Both the position numbers and the translations under genes were made by a program. From Bacteroides sp. (GTDB lineage Bacteria; Bacteroidota; Bacteroidia; Bacteroidales; Bacteroidaceae), in assembly GCA_021202275.1 (NCBI GenBank), contig JAJQDI010000031.1, positions 186,001 to 250,000 on the forward strand: a stretch of DNA of 64,000 nt, written 5' to 3'. Positions within the stretch are counted from its first letter, which is position 1. Each line of letters opens with the position of its first letter. Shown here in pieces: positions 1 to 9,122 of the stretch. The notes under the pieces are model-generated. The model was given only the letters and a program-made list of their open reading frames with translations, was not told the origin of the DNA and ran no database searches.

Positions 1-2
1 GC

Positions 3-1310
3 GACTGGCCCTACAGGCAGATCAGCGACTGGGACGGCAAGCAACAGGAGTTTGCTCAGGACCTGTACCGGACCTGGCTCTTCACTCCCGACCGGAAAGA
101 TTATCTGCGTCTCTACCGGCAAAACCGCCGGATCCACCGCGAAGACCGCTTCTACCTGCTCTATTTCCAACCTACCGCCGTAGATCATGCGTTTGCCTTT
201 GCCGATGTGCAGTTGCGGCTGGCTATGAAAAGTACCGGGCAGGCCAAAAAGGAATATACAGGCAACAAGCGACTGGTAGAGCCTCGCAGCATAGAGAAAG
301 ACGGTAGCCTGCGCCTGATCGGTGCGCACGACTGGTGTTCCGGGTTCTTCCCGGGTTCGCTGTGGCACATGTATGCCTATAGCAACGAAAATACATGGCG
401 CGAACAGGCGGTAACGTATACCTGGCCACTGGAAGAGGTAAAATGGCACCGGGGTACCCACGACCTTGGATTCATGGTTTACTGCTCTTTCGGAAAGGCC
501 TATGAACTCACCGGCGAGCAATCGTACCGCGATGTGGTGATGCAGGCTGCCAGAACACTCAGTACACGCTACAACGACCAGGTGAAAGCGATACGTTCCT
601 GGGACTTCAACCGTCAGGTATGGCAATACCCGGTGATCATAGATAATATGCTCAATCTGGAGATGCTCTTCCGCGCCACACAGATCTCCGGCGACTCTGC
701 TTTCTACCACATCGCCGTGAACCATGCGAATACTACAATGAAACACCATTTCCGGAACGACTATTCTTCCTACCATGTGGTAGACTACGATCCGCTCACT
801 GGGGAGGTACGTCTGAAAGGTACCCATCAGGGACATGCCGATGATTCTTTCTGGAGCCGTGGCCAGGCCTGGGGAATGTATGGATATACCATGTGCTACC
901 GATTCACCGGAGACCCGGCCTATCTGCGTCAGGCAGAAGCGATCACCGATTTCTTCTACGGCCTCCCGGATATGCCCGCCGATCAGGTACCTTACTGGGA
1001 CATGAAAGACCCGCATATACCCAATGCTCCCCGGGATGCCTCGGCAGCAGCGATCTTTGCTTCCGGTCTGTACGAACTTTCGACCTATGTGACCGGAGAG
1101 AAAGCGACCCGCTACCGCAAACTGGCCGATACCCTTGTAGAGAACCTGTCCAAGGACTATCAGACAGAACCGGGAACTAATTATGGATTCCTTTTGCTCC
1201 ATTCTACCGGACATCATCCGGGTGGAGACGAGATCGATGTACCGATTGTATATGCCGATTATTACTACCTGGAAGCACTGAGCCGCAAAGAGTGTATGGA
1301 TATGAAATAA
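3..1310 (+). CDS. GH88 unsaturated glucuronyl hydrolase, 5' end outside window
   Basis: GH88 enzymes remove the 4,5-unsaturated uronic acid left at the non-reducing end of oligosaccharides by polysaccharide lyases. The frame is open from base 3 with no stop, so the true start lies to the left. About 370 C-terminal residues fit GH88: HDWCSGFFPGSLW near the domain start, HDLGF and VIIDNMLNLEM (whose Asp residues correspond to the catalytic Asp pair of characterised Bacillus UGL), then DDSFWSRGQAWGMYGY. The roughly 68 residues encoded by bases 3-206 are rich in Arg, Tyr and Asp and contain no signal peptide; I do not recognise them. They may be the end of another domain fused to GH88 or an extended N-terminus. 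A GTG at 207 is an alternative internal start but would clip the domain. SDR and uxuA genes follow on the same strand after a 1.1-kb gap, consistent with uronate use. Confidence 0.85.
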   Translation, partial: DWPYRQISDWDGKQQEFAQDLYRTWLFTPDRKDYLRLYRQNRRIHREDRFYLLYFQPTAVDHAFAFADVQLRLAMKSTGQAKKEYTGNKRLVEPRSIEKDGSLRLIGAHDWCSGFFPGSLWHMYAYSNENTWREQAVTYTWPLEEVKWHRGTHDLGFMVYCSFGKAYELTGEQSYRDVVMQAARTLSTRYNDQVKAIRSWDFNRQVWQYPVIIDNMLNLEMLFRATQISGDSAFYHIAVNHANTTMKHHFRNDYSSYHVVDYDPLTGEVRLKGTHQGHADDSFWSRGQAWGMYGYTMCYRFTGDPAYLRQAEAITDFFYGLPDMPADQVPYWDMKDPHIPNAPRDASAAAIFASGLYELSTYVTGEKATRYRKLADTLVENLSKDYQTEPGTNYGFLLLHSTGHHPGGDEIDVPIVYADYYYLEALSRKECMDMK

Positions 1311-1342
1311 GATTTTTCTATTTAGAATTTTCAGGTTTCTTA

Positions 1343-2153
1343 CCTTCACGCCTTCACACTTAAGAGCAAAAATTTGATTATAAACGCCTTACGTGTGAAG
1401 GCAGTTTGTTTTTTACGCTTTCACCCTGCTTTCACGCCTTCACAGAAAACAGTGGGTCCAAACACAATATTCAATTAGTTATCAATGAATTAATTCAAAC
1501 AAATAGCTAAATGTATATACCATTCCCTTTTCCGGAATGGTTTATCAGAGAAAGATACCCGGTCTCTTTCAGGTAAAGTGAAGAAAAATACCGCTGAATG
1601 GCTCTCCACACAAAGGAAACCATCTGCACACATACAGATATCTCCCTGATCCCACGACGTGGGACTTTTTGTTTCACGGCGTGGAACGTATCGTTTTACG
1701 CCGTGGGACGATACGTTCCACAACGTGGGACCACCAGGATACCAGGGACCAGACAATACCATACCCTGCAAAGAACATACGGATACAATAGAGTCTACAC
1801 ATGCACAGGACACTCCCATCAAGTCTTACCCCACCAGGTCTGTCGGTTACTCCTCTTAGAGTGTACGCTGTAAGTTCTTCTCTATCGTATATAGCTTCGT
1901 GTTTTACTATTCGCTTACTACATCGGTCACTGATTCGGAAATCAGGAACGGTATGCTTTCTATCAAACTGATTTTCAACCAAAGGGATAAAGAACCATCT
2001 ATAACAGGAGGAATAAAGTCAACCAGACAATCCAAATCAGAACGGGACACAGTGAAGGCGTGAAAGCAGGTGAAAGCACGAAAAAGCGAGGTGCCTTCAC
2101 ACATAATCAACTCATATCAAACAAATTACATACATCTGTGAAGGCGTGAAGGC
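1343..2153. repeat. Nested ~100-bp imperfect inverted repeats flanking a gene-free core
   Basis: Left arm 1343-1443 and right arm 2052-2153 are inverted copies made of three blocks in mirror order. The blocks are CCTTCACGCCTTCACA (1343-1358) against its complement at 2138-2153, GTGTGAAGGC (1393-1402) against 2093-2102, and a TTTCACC(C)TGCTTTCACG-type block (1419-1443) against 2052-2076. Block spacing is nearly the same in both arms (33-34 and 16 nt), while the sequence between blocks is diverged. The ~610-bp core has only short ORFs with no recognisable product. Arms without a transposase suggest a MITE-like or decayed element. A paired set of regulatory sites or a structured RNA is possible. 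The symmetry is directly visible; the element interpretation is inference. Confidence 0.6.
1651..1731. repeat. Cluster of CACG/CGTG palindromes with a 14-bp hairpin
   Basis: Four short related palindromic units lie within 81 bp: CCCACGACGTGGG (1651-1663), TTCACGGCGTGGAA (1673-1686), TTTACGCCGTGGGA (1695-1708) and TTCCACAACGTGGGA (1716-1730). Units two and four also pair at longer range: GTGGAACGTATCGT (1681-1694) is the exact reverse complement of 1708-1721, leaving a 13-nt loop that contains unit three. The cluster sits in the core of the nested inverted repeat. Function unknown. Confidence 0.6.
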
Positions 2154-2369
2154 AAAAATTCAAAAAACTTTAAGTAAAAAGTTTTATCTACCTGTTCACT
2201 GACCTCACCGAACCCTCTTACGCAGGAAATACAACGTCTGGCACCAAACAGAGAAAAAAATTCTATGTATGCCTCTATTGTACGGATTTTATCAACCTTC
2301 CGGAACATATATACAATAAAATGGAACCTATTTTATAGAATTGTGTACCTTAACGTAGCTGTTATTTGC

Positions 2370-2377
2370 TATCTTTG
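2370..2377 (+). promoter_or_regulatory. Putative -7 box upstream of the SDR gene
   Basis: TATCTTTG matches the Bacteroidota -7 consensus TAnnTTTG and lies 55 bp before the SDR start codon. No TTTG-type -33 element is at the expected 19-21 bp distance. Confidence 0.45.
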
Positions 2378-2432
2378 TTCCCACTTCCTTGTAAGTAAAC
2401 CATCATTCATAACTTTAAATAACTGAATTACC

Positions 2433-3245
2433 ATGGCAAATCTATTTGATGTAACCGGAAAGGTTGTTGTGATTACCGGGGGGACCGGTGTATTGGGAAA
2501 AGCCATTGCCTCTCATCTGGCCGAAGAAGGTGCCAGAGTCGTGATCTTGGGCCGTAAAGCGGAAGTAGGTAACGAGATTGTGGAAGAGATCCGCAAAAAG
2601 GGCGGTGAAGCCATGTTCCTGGTCACCGACGTACTCAACCGGGAGATCCTGGAGCAGAACCTCGCCGATATTCTCAAGGCTTACGGCCGTGTGGATGCAC
2701 TGCTCAACGCGGCAGGCGGTAACATGCCCGGAGCTACCATCGCCCCGACAGGTACTTTCTTCGATCTGAACATCGAAGATTTTCAGAAAGTGCTGGATCT
2801 GAACCTGACCGGTACGGTATTGCCTACCCAGGTATTCCTCGCTCCTATGGTAGAGCAGAAACAAGGATGCATTGTGAACTTCTCTTCCATGGCAGCTTTC
2901 CGACCGCTGACACGCGTAGCCGGATATGCCGCGGCCAAAGCGGGGATCTCCAACTTCACCCGGTTCATGTCTACAGAAATAGCTACCAAATTTGGCCCGG
3001 GCATCCGCGTGAACGCCATTGCCCCGGGATTCTTCCTGACAGAGCAAAACCGTGCGCTGCTAACCAACCCCGACGGTACCTATACCGACCGTGGTCAGAG
3101 TGTGATCAGGCAGACTCCTTTCGGACGTTTCGGACGTGCCGAAGAGCTTTGTGGTACCATCCAGTATCTGATCAGTGATGCTTCCAGTTTTGTGACCGGC
3201 ACGGTTGCTGTAGTAGACGGTGGATTCGAAACTTTTGCCATGTGA
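2433..3245 (+). CDS. SDR-family oxidoreductase, probable D-mannonate oxidoreductase
   Basis: A 270-residue classical short-chain dehydrogenase. It has the cofactor motif TGGTGVLG near residue 16, NAAGG near residue 93, and the catalytic Ser (NFSSMAAF) and YxxxK (YAAAKAG) in order. The next gene on the strand is uxuA, which points to interconversion of D-fructuronate and D-mannonate with NAD(H). KduD-like 2-keto-3-deoxygluconate dehydrogenase is the main alternative, because both activities occur in this SDR subgroup. The upstream GH88 gene gives a source of uronates. The start ATG is the first in frame. The gene is intact. Confidence 0.8.
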   Translation: MANLFDVTGKVVVITGGTGVLGKAIASHLAEEGARVVILGRKAEVGNEIVEEIRKKGGEAMFLVTDVLNREILEQNLADILKAYGRVDALLNAAGGNMPGATIAPTGTFFDLNIEDFQKVLDLNLTGTVLPTQVFLAPMVEQKQGCIVNFSSMAAFRPLTRVAGYAAAKAGISNFTRFMSTEIATKFGPGIRVNAIAPGFFLTEQNRALLTNPDGTYTDRGQSVIRQTPFGRFGRAEELCGTIQYLISDASSFVTGTVAVVDGGFETFAM

Positions 3246-3338
3246 TTCTTTCCTGTACCAATCAGACAAATAAATAACCTCACAGAGCAGTCAGTTCCTG
3301 CGGGAAACCTACTCTGCTCTTTACAAAACATCAGACTT

Positions 3339-4511
3339 ATGTATCTTTCTGAACAAACCTGGCGCTGGTACGGTCCCAACGACCCTGTTAGCTTGTCGGA
3401 TATCCGACAGGCAGGTGCCACCGGAGTGGTGACGGCGCTTCATCATATTCCCAACGGAGAAGTATGGACAGTGGAAGAGATCCTCCAACGAAAAGAAGAA
3501 TTAAAAGCCGCCGGACTGAAATGGTCTGTAGTGGAGAGTGTACCTGTACACGAACACATCAAGACACAGACGGGAGATTTCCAAACCTATATTGATAACT
3601 ACAAGCAGAGTATCCGCAACCTGGGTGCCTGCGATATCCGTATAGTGACGTACAACTTCATGCCCGTACTGGACTGGACACGTACCGACCTGGCCTATGA
3701 ACTACCCGACGGCTCACGCGCCCTGCGCTTCGAACGGGCTGCCTACGTAGCTTTCGACCTCTACCTGCTGAAACGTCCCGGTGCGGAAGCCGAATACAGC
3801 GATGAAGAGAAGGCCAGAGCCAAAGCACGCCTCGACAGTATGACGGAAGAGGAGAAAAACCGTCTGATACGCAATATGATCGCCGGACTGCCCGGCTCGG
3901 AAGAGAGTTTCACCCTAGAGCAATTTCAGCGGGAGCTGGATCGGTATAATGACATCACGGCGGATCGCCTGCGTCAGAACCTGATCTATTTTCTGAAAGA
4001 AGTGACTCCTGTGGCAGAAGAGGCCGGTGTAAACCTGGTGATCCACCCCGACGACCCCCCTTATCCGATCCTGGGTCTGCCCCGCATCCTGAGCAGTGAA
4101 GAAGACTTCCGCACCCTGATCGAAGCCGTGCCCAGTGCGGCCAACGGCCTTTGTCTCTGTACCGGCTCTTTCGGTGTATCCTCTGCCAATGACCTGGCCG
4201 GAATGATGAGGCGATTTGCCGACCGCATCCATTTTGTCCATCTCCGCAGTACACAACGCGATGAAGAGGGCAATTTCTACGAGGCCAATCACCTTGAAGG
4301 AGATGTGGATATGTATGAAGTAATGAAAGCCTTTCTGGAATTGCAGCAAAAACGCCAGCAGTCTATACCGATGCGCCCCGACCACGGACATCAGATGATA
4401 GACGACCTGAAGAAGCAGACCAATCCGGGGTACTCCTGTATCGGACGTCTGCGCGGAATAGCTGAGTTGCGCGGACTGGAAATGGGTATCGCGCGTTCAT
4501 TGCTGAAATAA
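3339..4511 (+). CDS. uxuA: Mannonate dehydratase
   Basis: UxuA dehydrates D-mannonate to 2-keto-3-deoxy-D-gluconate in the cytoplasmic glucuronate branch that feeds the KDG kinase/aldolase pathway. The 390-residue length is normal for the family. Family blocks are visible: the N-terminal WRWYGPNDPVSLSDIRQAGA, the middle HPDDPPYPILGLPRI with metal-binding His and Asp, LCTGSFG, HFVHLRS, and the C-terminal MRPDHGHQM. It lies 93 bp after the SDR gene and is probably cotranscribed. A strong hairpin follows the stop codon. Confidence 0.95.
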   Translation: MYLSEQTWRWYGPNDPVSLSDIRQAGATGVVTALHHIPNGEVWTVEEILQRKEELKAAGLKWSVVESVPVHEHIKTQTGDFQTYIDNYKQSIRNLGACDIRIVTYNFMPVLDWTRTDLAYELPDGSRALRFERAAYVAFDLYLLKRPGAEAEYSDEEKARAKARLDSMTEEEKNRLIRNMIAGLPGSEESFTLEQFQRELDRYNDITADRLRQNLIYFLKEVTPVAEEAGVNLVIHPDDPPYPILGLPRILSSEEDFRTLIEAVPSAANGLCLCTGSFGVSSANDLAGMMRRFADRIHFVHLRSTQRDEEGNFYEANHLEGDVDMYEVMKAFLELQQKRQQSIPMRPDHGHQMIDDLKKQTNPGYSCIGRLRGIAELRGLEMGIARSLLK

Positions 4512-4530
4512 AAGACCGATTACCTGTTAT

Positions 4531-4572
4531 ATGATAAAGGGTTGATACATACATATATCAACCCTTTATCAT
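4531..4572. terminator. Bidirectional hairpin terminator after uxuA
   Basis: A perfect 17-bp inverted repeat, ATGATAAAGGGTTGATA (4531-4547) and its complement (4556-4572), with an 8-nt loop. It sits between two convergent genes and can serve both. Confidence 0.8.
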
Positions 4573-4589
4573 TCTTGTAATCTCAGAAT

Positions 4590-5108
4590 TCACTTATATA
4601 AGTTATTGCCACTTTTCGTCCCAAGCCTGGTAACCGTAGTTTCCGTTCTCAATTCCTCTGTATAGAAAGACTTTTTTTCTGTTTTCGCATTGTAATCTTT
4701 ATTTATTACAATTGATTTAGAAGAGGCTCCCTGTACAAGACCATTATATGAAGTCAATACAACGAACAACGTATATTTTCCATGAGGAATATCTTCCAGG
4801 ATATGTGCAGCTACCGAAGTTGGAGATTTGAATACATATTTTTCAGTACTACCGTCTGTATAAGTTATTACATCATCCCAATAGACAGAACTCATACTTT
4901 TAGAAGTATCTATTTGCTTGTTGAGATCATCAAAAAGATAGACATATGCCTTATGGCTCTCAGGATTAGCTAATTTTTCTTCATCTTCTGCGGAATACTG
5001 CGTATACACATTTACAAAGAAAGTTTCTTCTTTAGAATGATCATCACTGCTACAGGCAGTAAACAGAAATGCAAAAAGCATTAAAATAAACAGATTTTGT
5101 TTCATCAT
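4590..5108 (-). CDS. Small secreted lipoprotein of unknown function
   Basis: A 172-residue protein with a lipoprotein signal (MMKQNLFILMLFAFLFTACSSDD). Acylation is expected at Cys19, followed by SSDD. The rest is Ser/Thr/Lys/Tyr-rich, has no cysteine motif or membrane segment, and reads like an extracytoplasmic beta-rich domain. I recognise no family. It is convergent with uxuA, shares the hairpin terminator at 4531-4572 and has its own promoter at 5189-5218, so it is monocistronic. It could be a surface or fimbria-like accessory protein, but nothing in the sequence proves this. Confidence 0.7.
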   Translation of the reverse strand: MMKQNLFILMLFAFLFTACSSDDHSKEETFFVNVYTQYSAEDEEKLANPESHKAYVYLFDDLNKQIDTSKSMSSVYWDDVITYTDGSTEKYVFKSPTSVAAHILEDIPHGKYTLFVVLTSYNGLVQGASSKSIVINKDYNAKTEKKSFYTEELRTETTVTRLGTKSGNNLYK

Positions 5109-5188
5109 GATTTTTTTATGTAGAATAATAAAATGTAGTTTCAGTTAACTATTCTTTAAAAAATTCTTTATGATTAGTTAAGTGGTTA

Positions 5189-5218
5189 CAAATATAATAT
5201 ATGTTTGTATATAGACAA
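5189..5218 (-). promoter_or_regulatory. Bacteroidota-type promoter of the small lipoprotein gene
   Basis: Read on the minus strand, TATATTTG (5189-5196) is preceded 19 bp upstream by a TTG in a GTTTG context (5216-5218). This fits the TTTG-N19-21-TAnnTTTG consensus well. Confidence 0.6.
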
Positions 5219-5286
5219 ACTAAATATACACCAAATCATTTTTTAAGTTAATCTTTTTTACATATACACCTTTCTTCACTACCAAG

Positions 5287-5324
5287 AAAAAAGCTATCTC
5301 TTTATAAAGAAGAGACAGCTTTTT
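5287..5324. terminator. Hairpin after the glycan utilization locus
   Basis: An A-rich arm containing AAAAAGCTATCTCTT pairs with AAGAGACAGCTTTTT with one mismatch and a short loop. It lies about 140 bp downstream of the GH5 stop codon on the minus strand and has A/T tracts on both sides, so it is a plausible end of the operon transcript. Confidence 0.55.
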
Positions 5325-5464
5325 CATCACCTATCTATAACTACTTATGGAAACTTAGAGATTCATATACCTACATGCGAAATTTATTTTTACATACCTG
5401 GGAATTGTGTATCTCTATCCATACCTGTATTATTCTTTTTTTATTCTATTCCGCAATTGAAGAA

Positions 5465-6714
5465 TCAGGGTTGCAGACCCAAGGCACGTACATAGTTCTC
5501 CTGGATCACACAATTCTTGAACCGGCAGGCTTCGATGAAATCGGTCATTGCCTTTCTGACTACCTGCTGATCGGGGCGGGCGTCACGTATTTCTTTATAC
5601 GTTCCGCGAGGTGCTTCCGCAAATTCCATGATCACGGTCCAGTTTTCCGGGGGAGTGATCCCGATGAAAGAAGAGCCATCCATCTTTTTATAGGGCCAGA
5701 AGGTCCAGCCGATATTGTTTTCTTCCATAGCCTGGCAGAAAGAATTCATCCACTCATCGGTATTGTGCCCGATCTCTCCCATGTACATCGGCAGATTGAC
5801 ACTATCGCGGAACTGGATAAATCACGGATAGCCTCCACGGTAGGCTCACCACCGTAGCGGTGACAGGTATACATGATTTTATCGTCGTTGAATGGCCGGT
5901 TGCGCAAAGGATTGAAATTGCCATTCCACTGCGAACCTCCCAACAGAATGATGTGGTTGTTGTCTACCTCACGGATCGCTTCTATACCGATCTGGTATAC
6001 ATGTGCCAGTTTCCCATTCAACTCCTCCATATTATCAAAATAGGGAGCGATAGGTTCGTTAAATAGCTCATAACCCAGGATGATGGGTTCATTCTTATAA
6101 TAGTCTGCTATCTTCTTCCAGATGTCGCAGTATAGTTGCTGACTGGTTTCGCTTTCGAACAACCAGGGATAGCCGTAACTATCGTCGATATTGTCGCCGG
6201 TCTGTCCGCCCGGAGCATCGTGCATATCTAAGATGAGATACAATCCTTCTTCCCGACACCAATTTACTACCGAATCCACACGGGCAAACCCATCCTGATT
6301 GGCGGTAAGTCCCATATAATCTTCGTCGGTGAATAACTTGTAATGGAACGGAAGCCGCACGGTATTGCTGCCTGTACGTTTGATAAAACGCAGGTCTTCC
6401 CGGGTAATGTAGTTATCTTTGAAAGCACGCCAGAATTCAGCAGCAAAATCAGGCCCTACCATTTCACAGAACATATCATTGATAAAACGATACGAGTTGG
6501 CTTTGTTGAAGCGGAACATATATCCCTCCGGATTGAGCCAGTTGCCCAGATTGGTTCCTTTAATAAAGAATTTACTACCGTCGGGCAGCATCAGATCCGG
6601 TCCGTCGACCGTAATAAAGCCTGTGACTTGAGGTTCGGTTTCCTGTTTCTCAGAATTACAGGAAATCATAACTGTGCAGAAAAACAATAAAATACATAAC
6701 CAAAGGTTTTTCAT
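5465..6714 (-). pseudogene. GH5 family glycosidase lipoprotein, frameshifted
   Basis: Reconstructed, this is a ~416-residue GH5 (cellulase-fold) glycosidase. The N-terminal part (start 6714) has a lipoprotein signal ending ISCNSE, then GTNLGNWLNPEGYM, LPFHY, LDMHDAPGG and YELFNEP, which carries the acid/base Glu. The frame ends early. The remainder lies in another frame (5465-5788 and just upstream) and holds MYMGEIG with the nucleophile Glu. The switch is near the AAA run at 5819-5821: one more base would restore IRDFIQFRDSVNLPMYMGE. The break separates the two catalytic glutamates, so neither piece can be an active enzyme. It is the last gene of the operon. A real 1-bp deletion and an assembly error are both possible. 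In this context the target is probably a beta-glucan. Confidence 0.85.
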
Positions 6715-6925
6715 CGTGGTAAAATTTAAGTGATTGAAATAAACGAACTGAATCAGGGATTTGTATTATCCCTTCTCAAAAGTAACCATTAGCTATGTGC
6801 AAGTAAACAGGAAGTGGAAAAATAGTAGGATTAAATAAATCCATAGTGGTGGTTACCAGTTATTTGGCAATAGCAAACCTTTCAAAAAAGTAGTAAAAAA
6901 AGAAGGAAATACTGGTATAATAATA

Positions 6926-6983
6926 TGGCATACAGAACCCATAGATAAAGTCATCCATACTTCATATATAGGTCTGTATGCCA
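6926..6983. promoter_or_regulatory. Intercistronic hairpin between binding protein and GH5
   Basis: TGGCATACAGA (6926-6936) and its exact complement (6973-6983) form an 11-bp stem in the 284-bp gap between two same-strand genes. It may set relative expression by attenuation or by protecting the upstream mRNA end. There is no strong T tract. Confidence 0.4.
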
Positions 6984-6998
6984 ATAATCAATTATCTA

Positions 6999-9029
6999 TT
7001 ATTTTTCGGTAACAGTGAGAATTGCGTTATTTACGCCATTAGTAAGATCTACGATAAAGACATACGCTTTGTATGCAGTAAGCGCTTTTCCTTGCCTGAT
7101 CCCCAGGTTTCCACTGTCGCGGTCATCCCCTTCGGCTCCTGTACCGACATAAACAATATCATCAGTAGTACTCAGACGATCTGCTTCAAATTCATTTCCC
7201 CAACCTTTTTCTCCATAGAATTTAAAATTGATGCTATTAGTCTTTATATTTTCTCCGGCAACCAGAGTAATCTGATACATTTTAGGAGAAATTTGTGACA
7301 TACAAAGTGCTTTTTCCGTAGTCCAGTTTACACCATTATCCATGGTAGGCTTACCAATTTCACCATCACCGACAATCCACAGTGCACCTGTACCATCATC
7401 CTGCAATTTGGCCAATTCATTCCCATCCATTGCTTCAACTATAAAATAGTTCCAGACAGTATTAGCTGTTATTCTGTATGTACCATCCAGAGGCAAGAAA
7501 GTCAACTTTCCATCAGAGCCTTTCGTAAAGAAGTCCGGATCGATCCACCAATTATCAAAATCAGTAATACCCTCTACGGAAATTACCTGTCCCTGAGTAA
7601 ATTTTTTCTCTACTTTATAATTGTCCGCATCTACAGCTTCCATTTTGTCACCGTCGAAATAGGCTTCCAGAGCAGGTAATTCTACTTCACCGGTCTTAGT
7701 GAAAGTCAATACTGCATTATTGATACCATTTGTGACATCTACCTGGATCACATATATACCTCCCAGATCAAAAGACTCCTCTTTTGCAAGCTCAATATTA
7801 CCACTATCTATACCATTTCCTTCATTATCCTCTGTCTTGTTACCAATCACAATATTGGTATTAGGAGTAGAAATTCTCGTATGCGAAAATTCTTCTCCCC
7901 AACCTTTCTGATCAAAGAACTTAAAGTTGATGCTGGACGCATTTATGGTTTGTCCACCCACTACGGTAATCTGATAAATACCTTCTTCCACAGATGCCAT
8001 ACAAAGAGCCTTCTCTGTCGTCCAACCGACTGCGTTGGTACTTGCAGAAGGTTTACCGATCCCTTCTCCTATGATCCAGATAGCTCCTGTACCATCTTCC
8101 TGCAACGTTGCATACTCACCACCATCCATCTTTTCTACAATAAGATATTCATGCTTCAGATTGGCTGTAATGCGGTAATCTCCAGCCATAGGTACAAACC
8201 TCAAAGTAGTTTCATTTACTTTCTCAAAGAAGTCGACATCCAGCCACCAGGAATCAAATCCCACAAATCCTTCAAACTCCAGTTCATCACCTGGCGATAA
8301 AGAGAGATCAATCTGATAATTGTCATCGTCTACCATCTCTAATTCCTCACCGTTCAACAAATATTTCGCAAACAGGGAAACCTCATACGAAAAAGTATTG
8401 AAAGAAATAGTATAAGGAGTAGTAATATCAGAGAAAGTTATGTAGTCTGTAATTCCCTGTATTATATTTCCATTTTCCAGCCCAAATACCAGTTCATTTC
8501 CATTTTCCGAAGCAGATGGAGTTTTGATGTAGGCTTTCTGTTTAAGCTCAAAGTCATCAGTCACCGCATATTCATACTTCTCTATACGATCCATCCGGTA
8601 TTCGTCTCCCTCTTCTGTCACCAGAGTCAGATAAGGAAAATCCGGACGGGATACATTCAGATCATATTCTTTTTCCGTAACAGTGAAATTTATATTCTGC
8701 AGTACCAGTTTCAATATAGCCGTTCCATCGGCAATATTCGGATAATAGGGAATAAATATCTTTCCGCTGTATTCTCCGTTTGTCTTTGTACGGATCACCG
8801 TTTCAGACACCAGGTCTTCGGTAAAATACAATTGTGCTTTCACCGTAGAAAGAAGCACGTCCGAATCGGATACATCTACGGTAAAGGAGAGACTATCTCC
8901 ATACATGGCACTACCAAATTCGGTTCTCGATGTCAGTTGGGGATTACCCGTCTTCAGATCATCGTCGTTACAGGCATGCAAAACCAGCATTCCTGCTACA
9001 CCTAAAAGGATTTTTTTATATAATTTCAT
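6999..9029 (-). CDS. Surface glycan-binding lipoprotein with duplicated C-terminal unit
   Basis: About 676 residues from the chosen start MKLYKKILLG at 9029; an upstream in-frame Met would spoil the signal peptide. The signal ends LVLHACNDDD, a surface-exported lipoprotein pattern. An Ig-like N-terminal region is followed by two tandem units of about 210 residues. Each contains FDxWWxDxDFF, a Y-R-I-T-A-N block, YxIVExMDG, LQxDGTGAxWI, IGKP, WTTEKALCM and FKFxxxKGWGxEF. Position in the operon matches SusE/SusF-type surface glycan-binding proteins, and the units look like the DUF5121/DUF5125-type domains of such proteins (from memory). The conserved Trp residues could form glycan platforms. It probably captures oligosaccharide for SusCD. 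The gene is intact while its enzyme neighbours are not. Confidence 0.75.
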   Translation of the reverse strand: MKLYKKILLGVAGMLVLHACNDDDLKTGNPQLTSRTEFGSAMYGDSLSFTVDVSDSDVLLSTVKAQLYFTEDLVSETVIRTKTNGEYSGKIFIPYYPNIADGTAILKLVLQNINFTVTEKEYDLNVSRPDFPYLTLVTEEGDEYRMDRIEKYEYAVTDDFELKQKAYIKTPSASENGNELVFGLENGNIIQGITDYITFSDITTPYTISFNTFSYEVSLFAKYLLNGEELEMVDDDNYQIDLSLSPGDELEFEGFVGFDSWWLDVDFFEKVNETTLRFVPMAGDYRITANLKHEYLIVEKMDGGEYATLQEDGTGAIWIIGEGIGKPSASTNAVGWTTEKALCMASVEEGIYQITVVGGQTINASSINFKFFDQKGWGEEFSHTRISTPNTNIVIGNKTEDNEGNGIDSGNIELAKEESFDLGGIYVIQVDVTNGINNAVLTFTKTGEVELPALEAYFDGDKMEAVDADNYKVEKKFTQGQVISVEGITDFDNWWIDPDFFTKGSDGKLTFLPLDGTYRITANTVWNYFIVEAMDGNELAKLQDDGTGALWIVGDGEIGKPTMDNGVNWTTEKALCMSQISPKMYQITLVAGENIKTNSINFKFYGEKGWGNEFEADRLSTTDDIVYVGTGAEGDDRDSGNLGIRQGKALTAYKAYVFIVDLTNGVNNAILTVTEK

Positions 9030-9122
9030 ACGTGGTCTTTTTATTTGTACGATACATCTCACATAGAAACAGAAATCGTCGGTAATTTATAAGATCCATT
9101 TCTATGTGATCATAAACCTGTA

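Noticed and set aside
1490..2110. Several 60-110 codon frames in the inverted-repeat core
   Set aside because: Overlapping frames on both strands, no start context and no recognisable family; composition follows the palindromic repeats.
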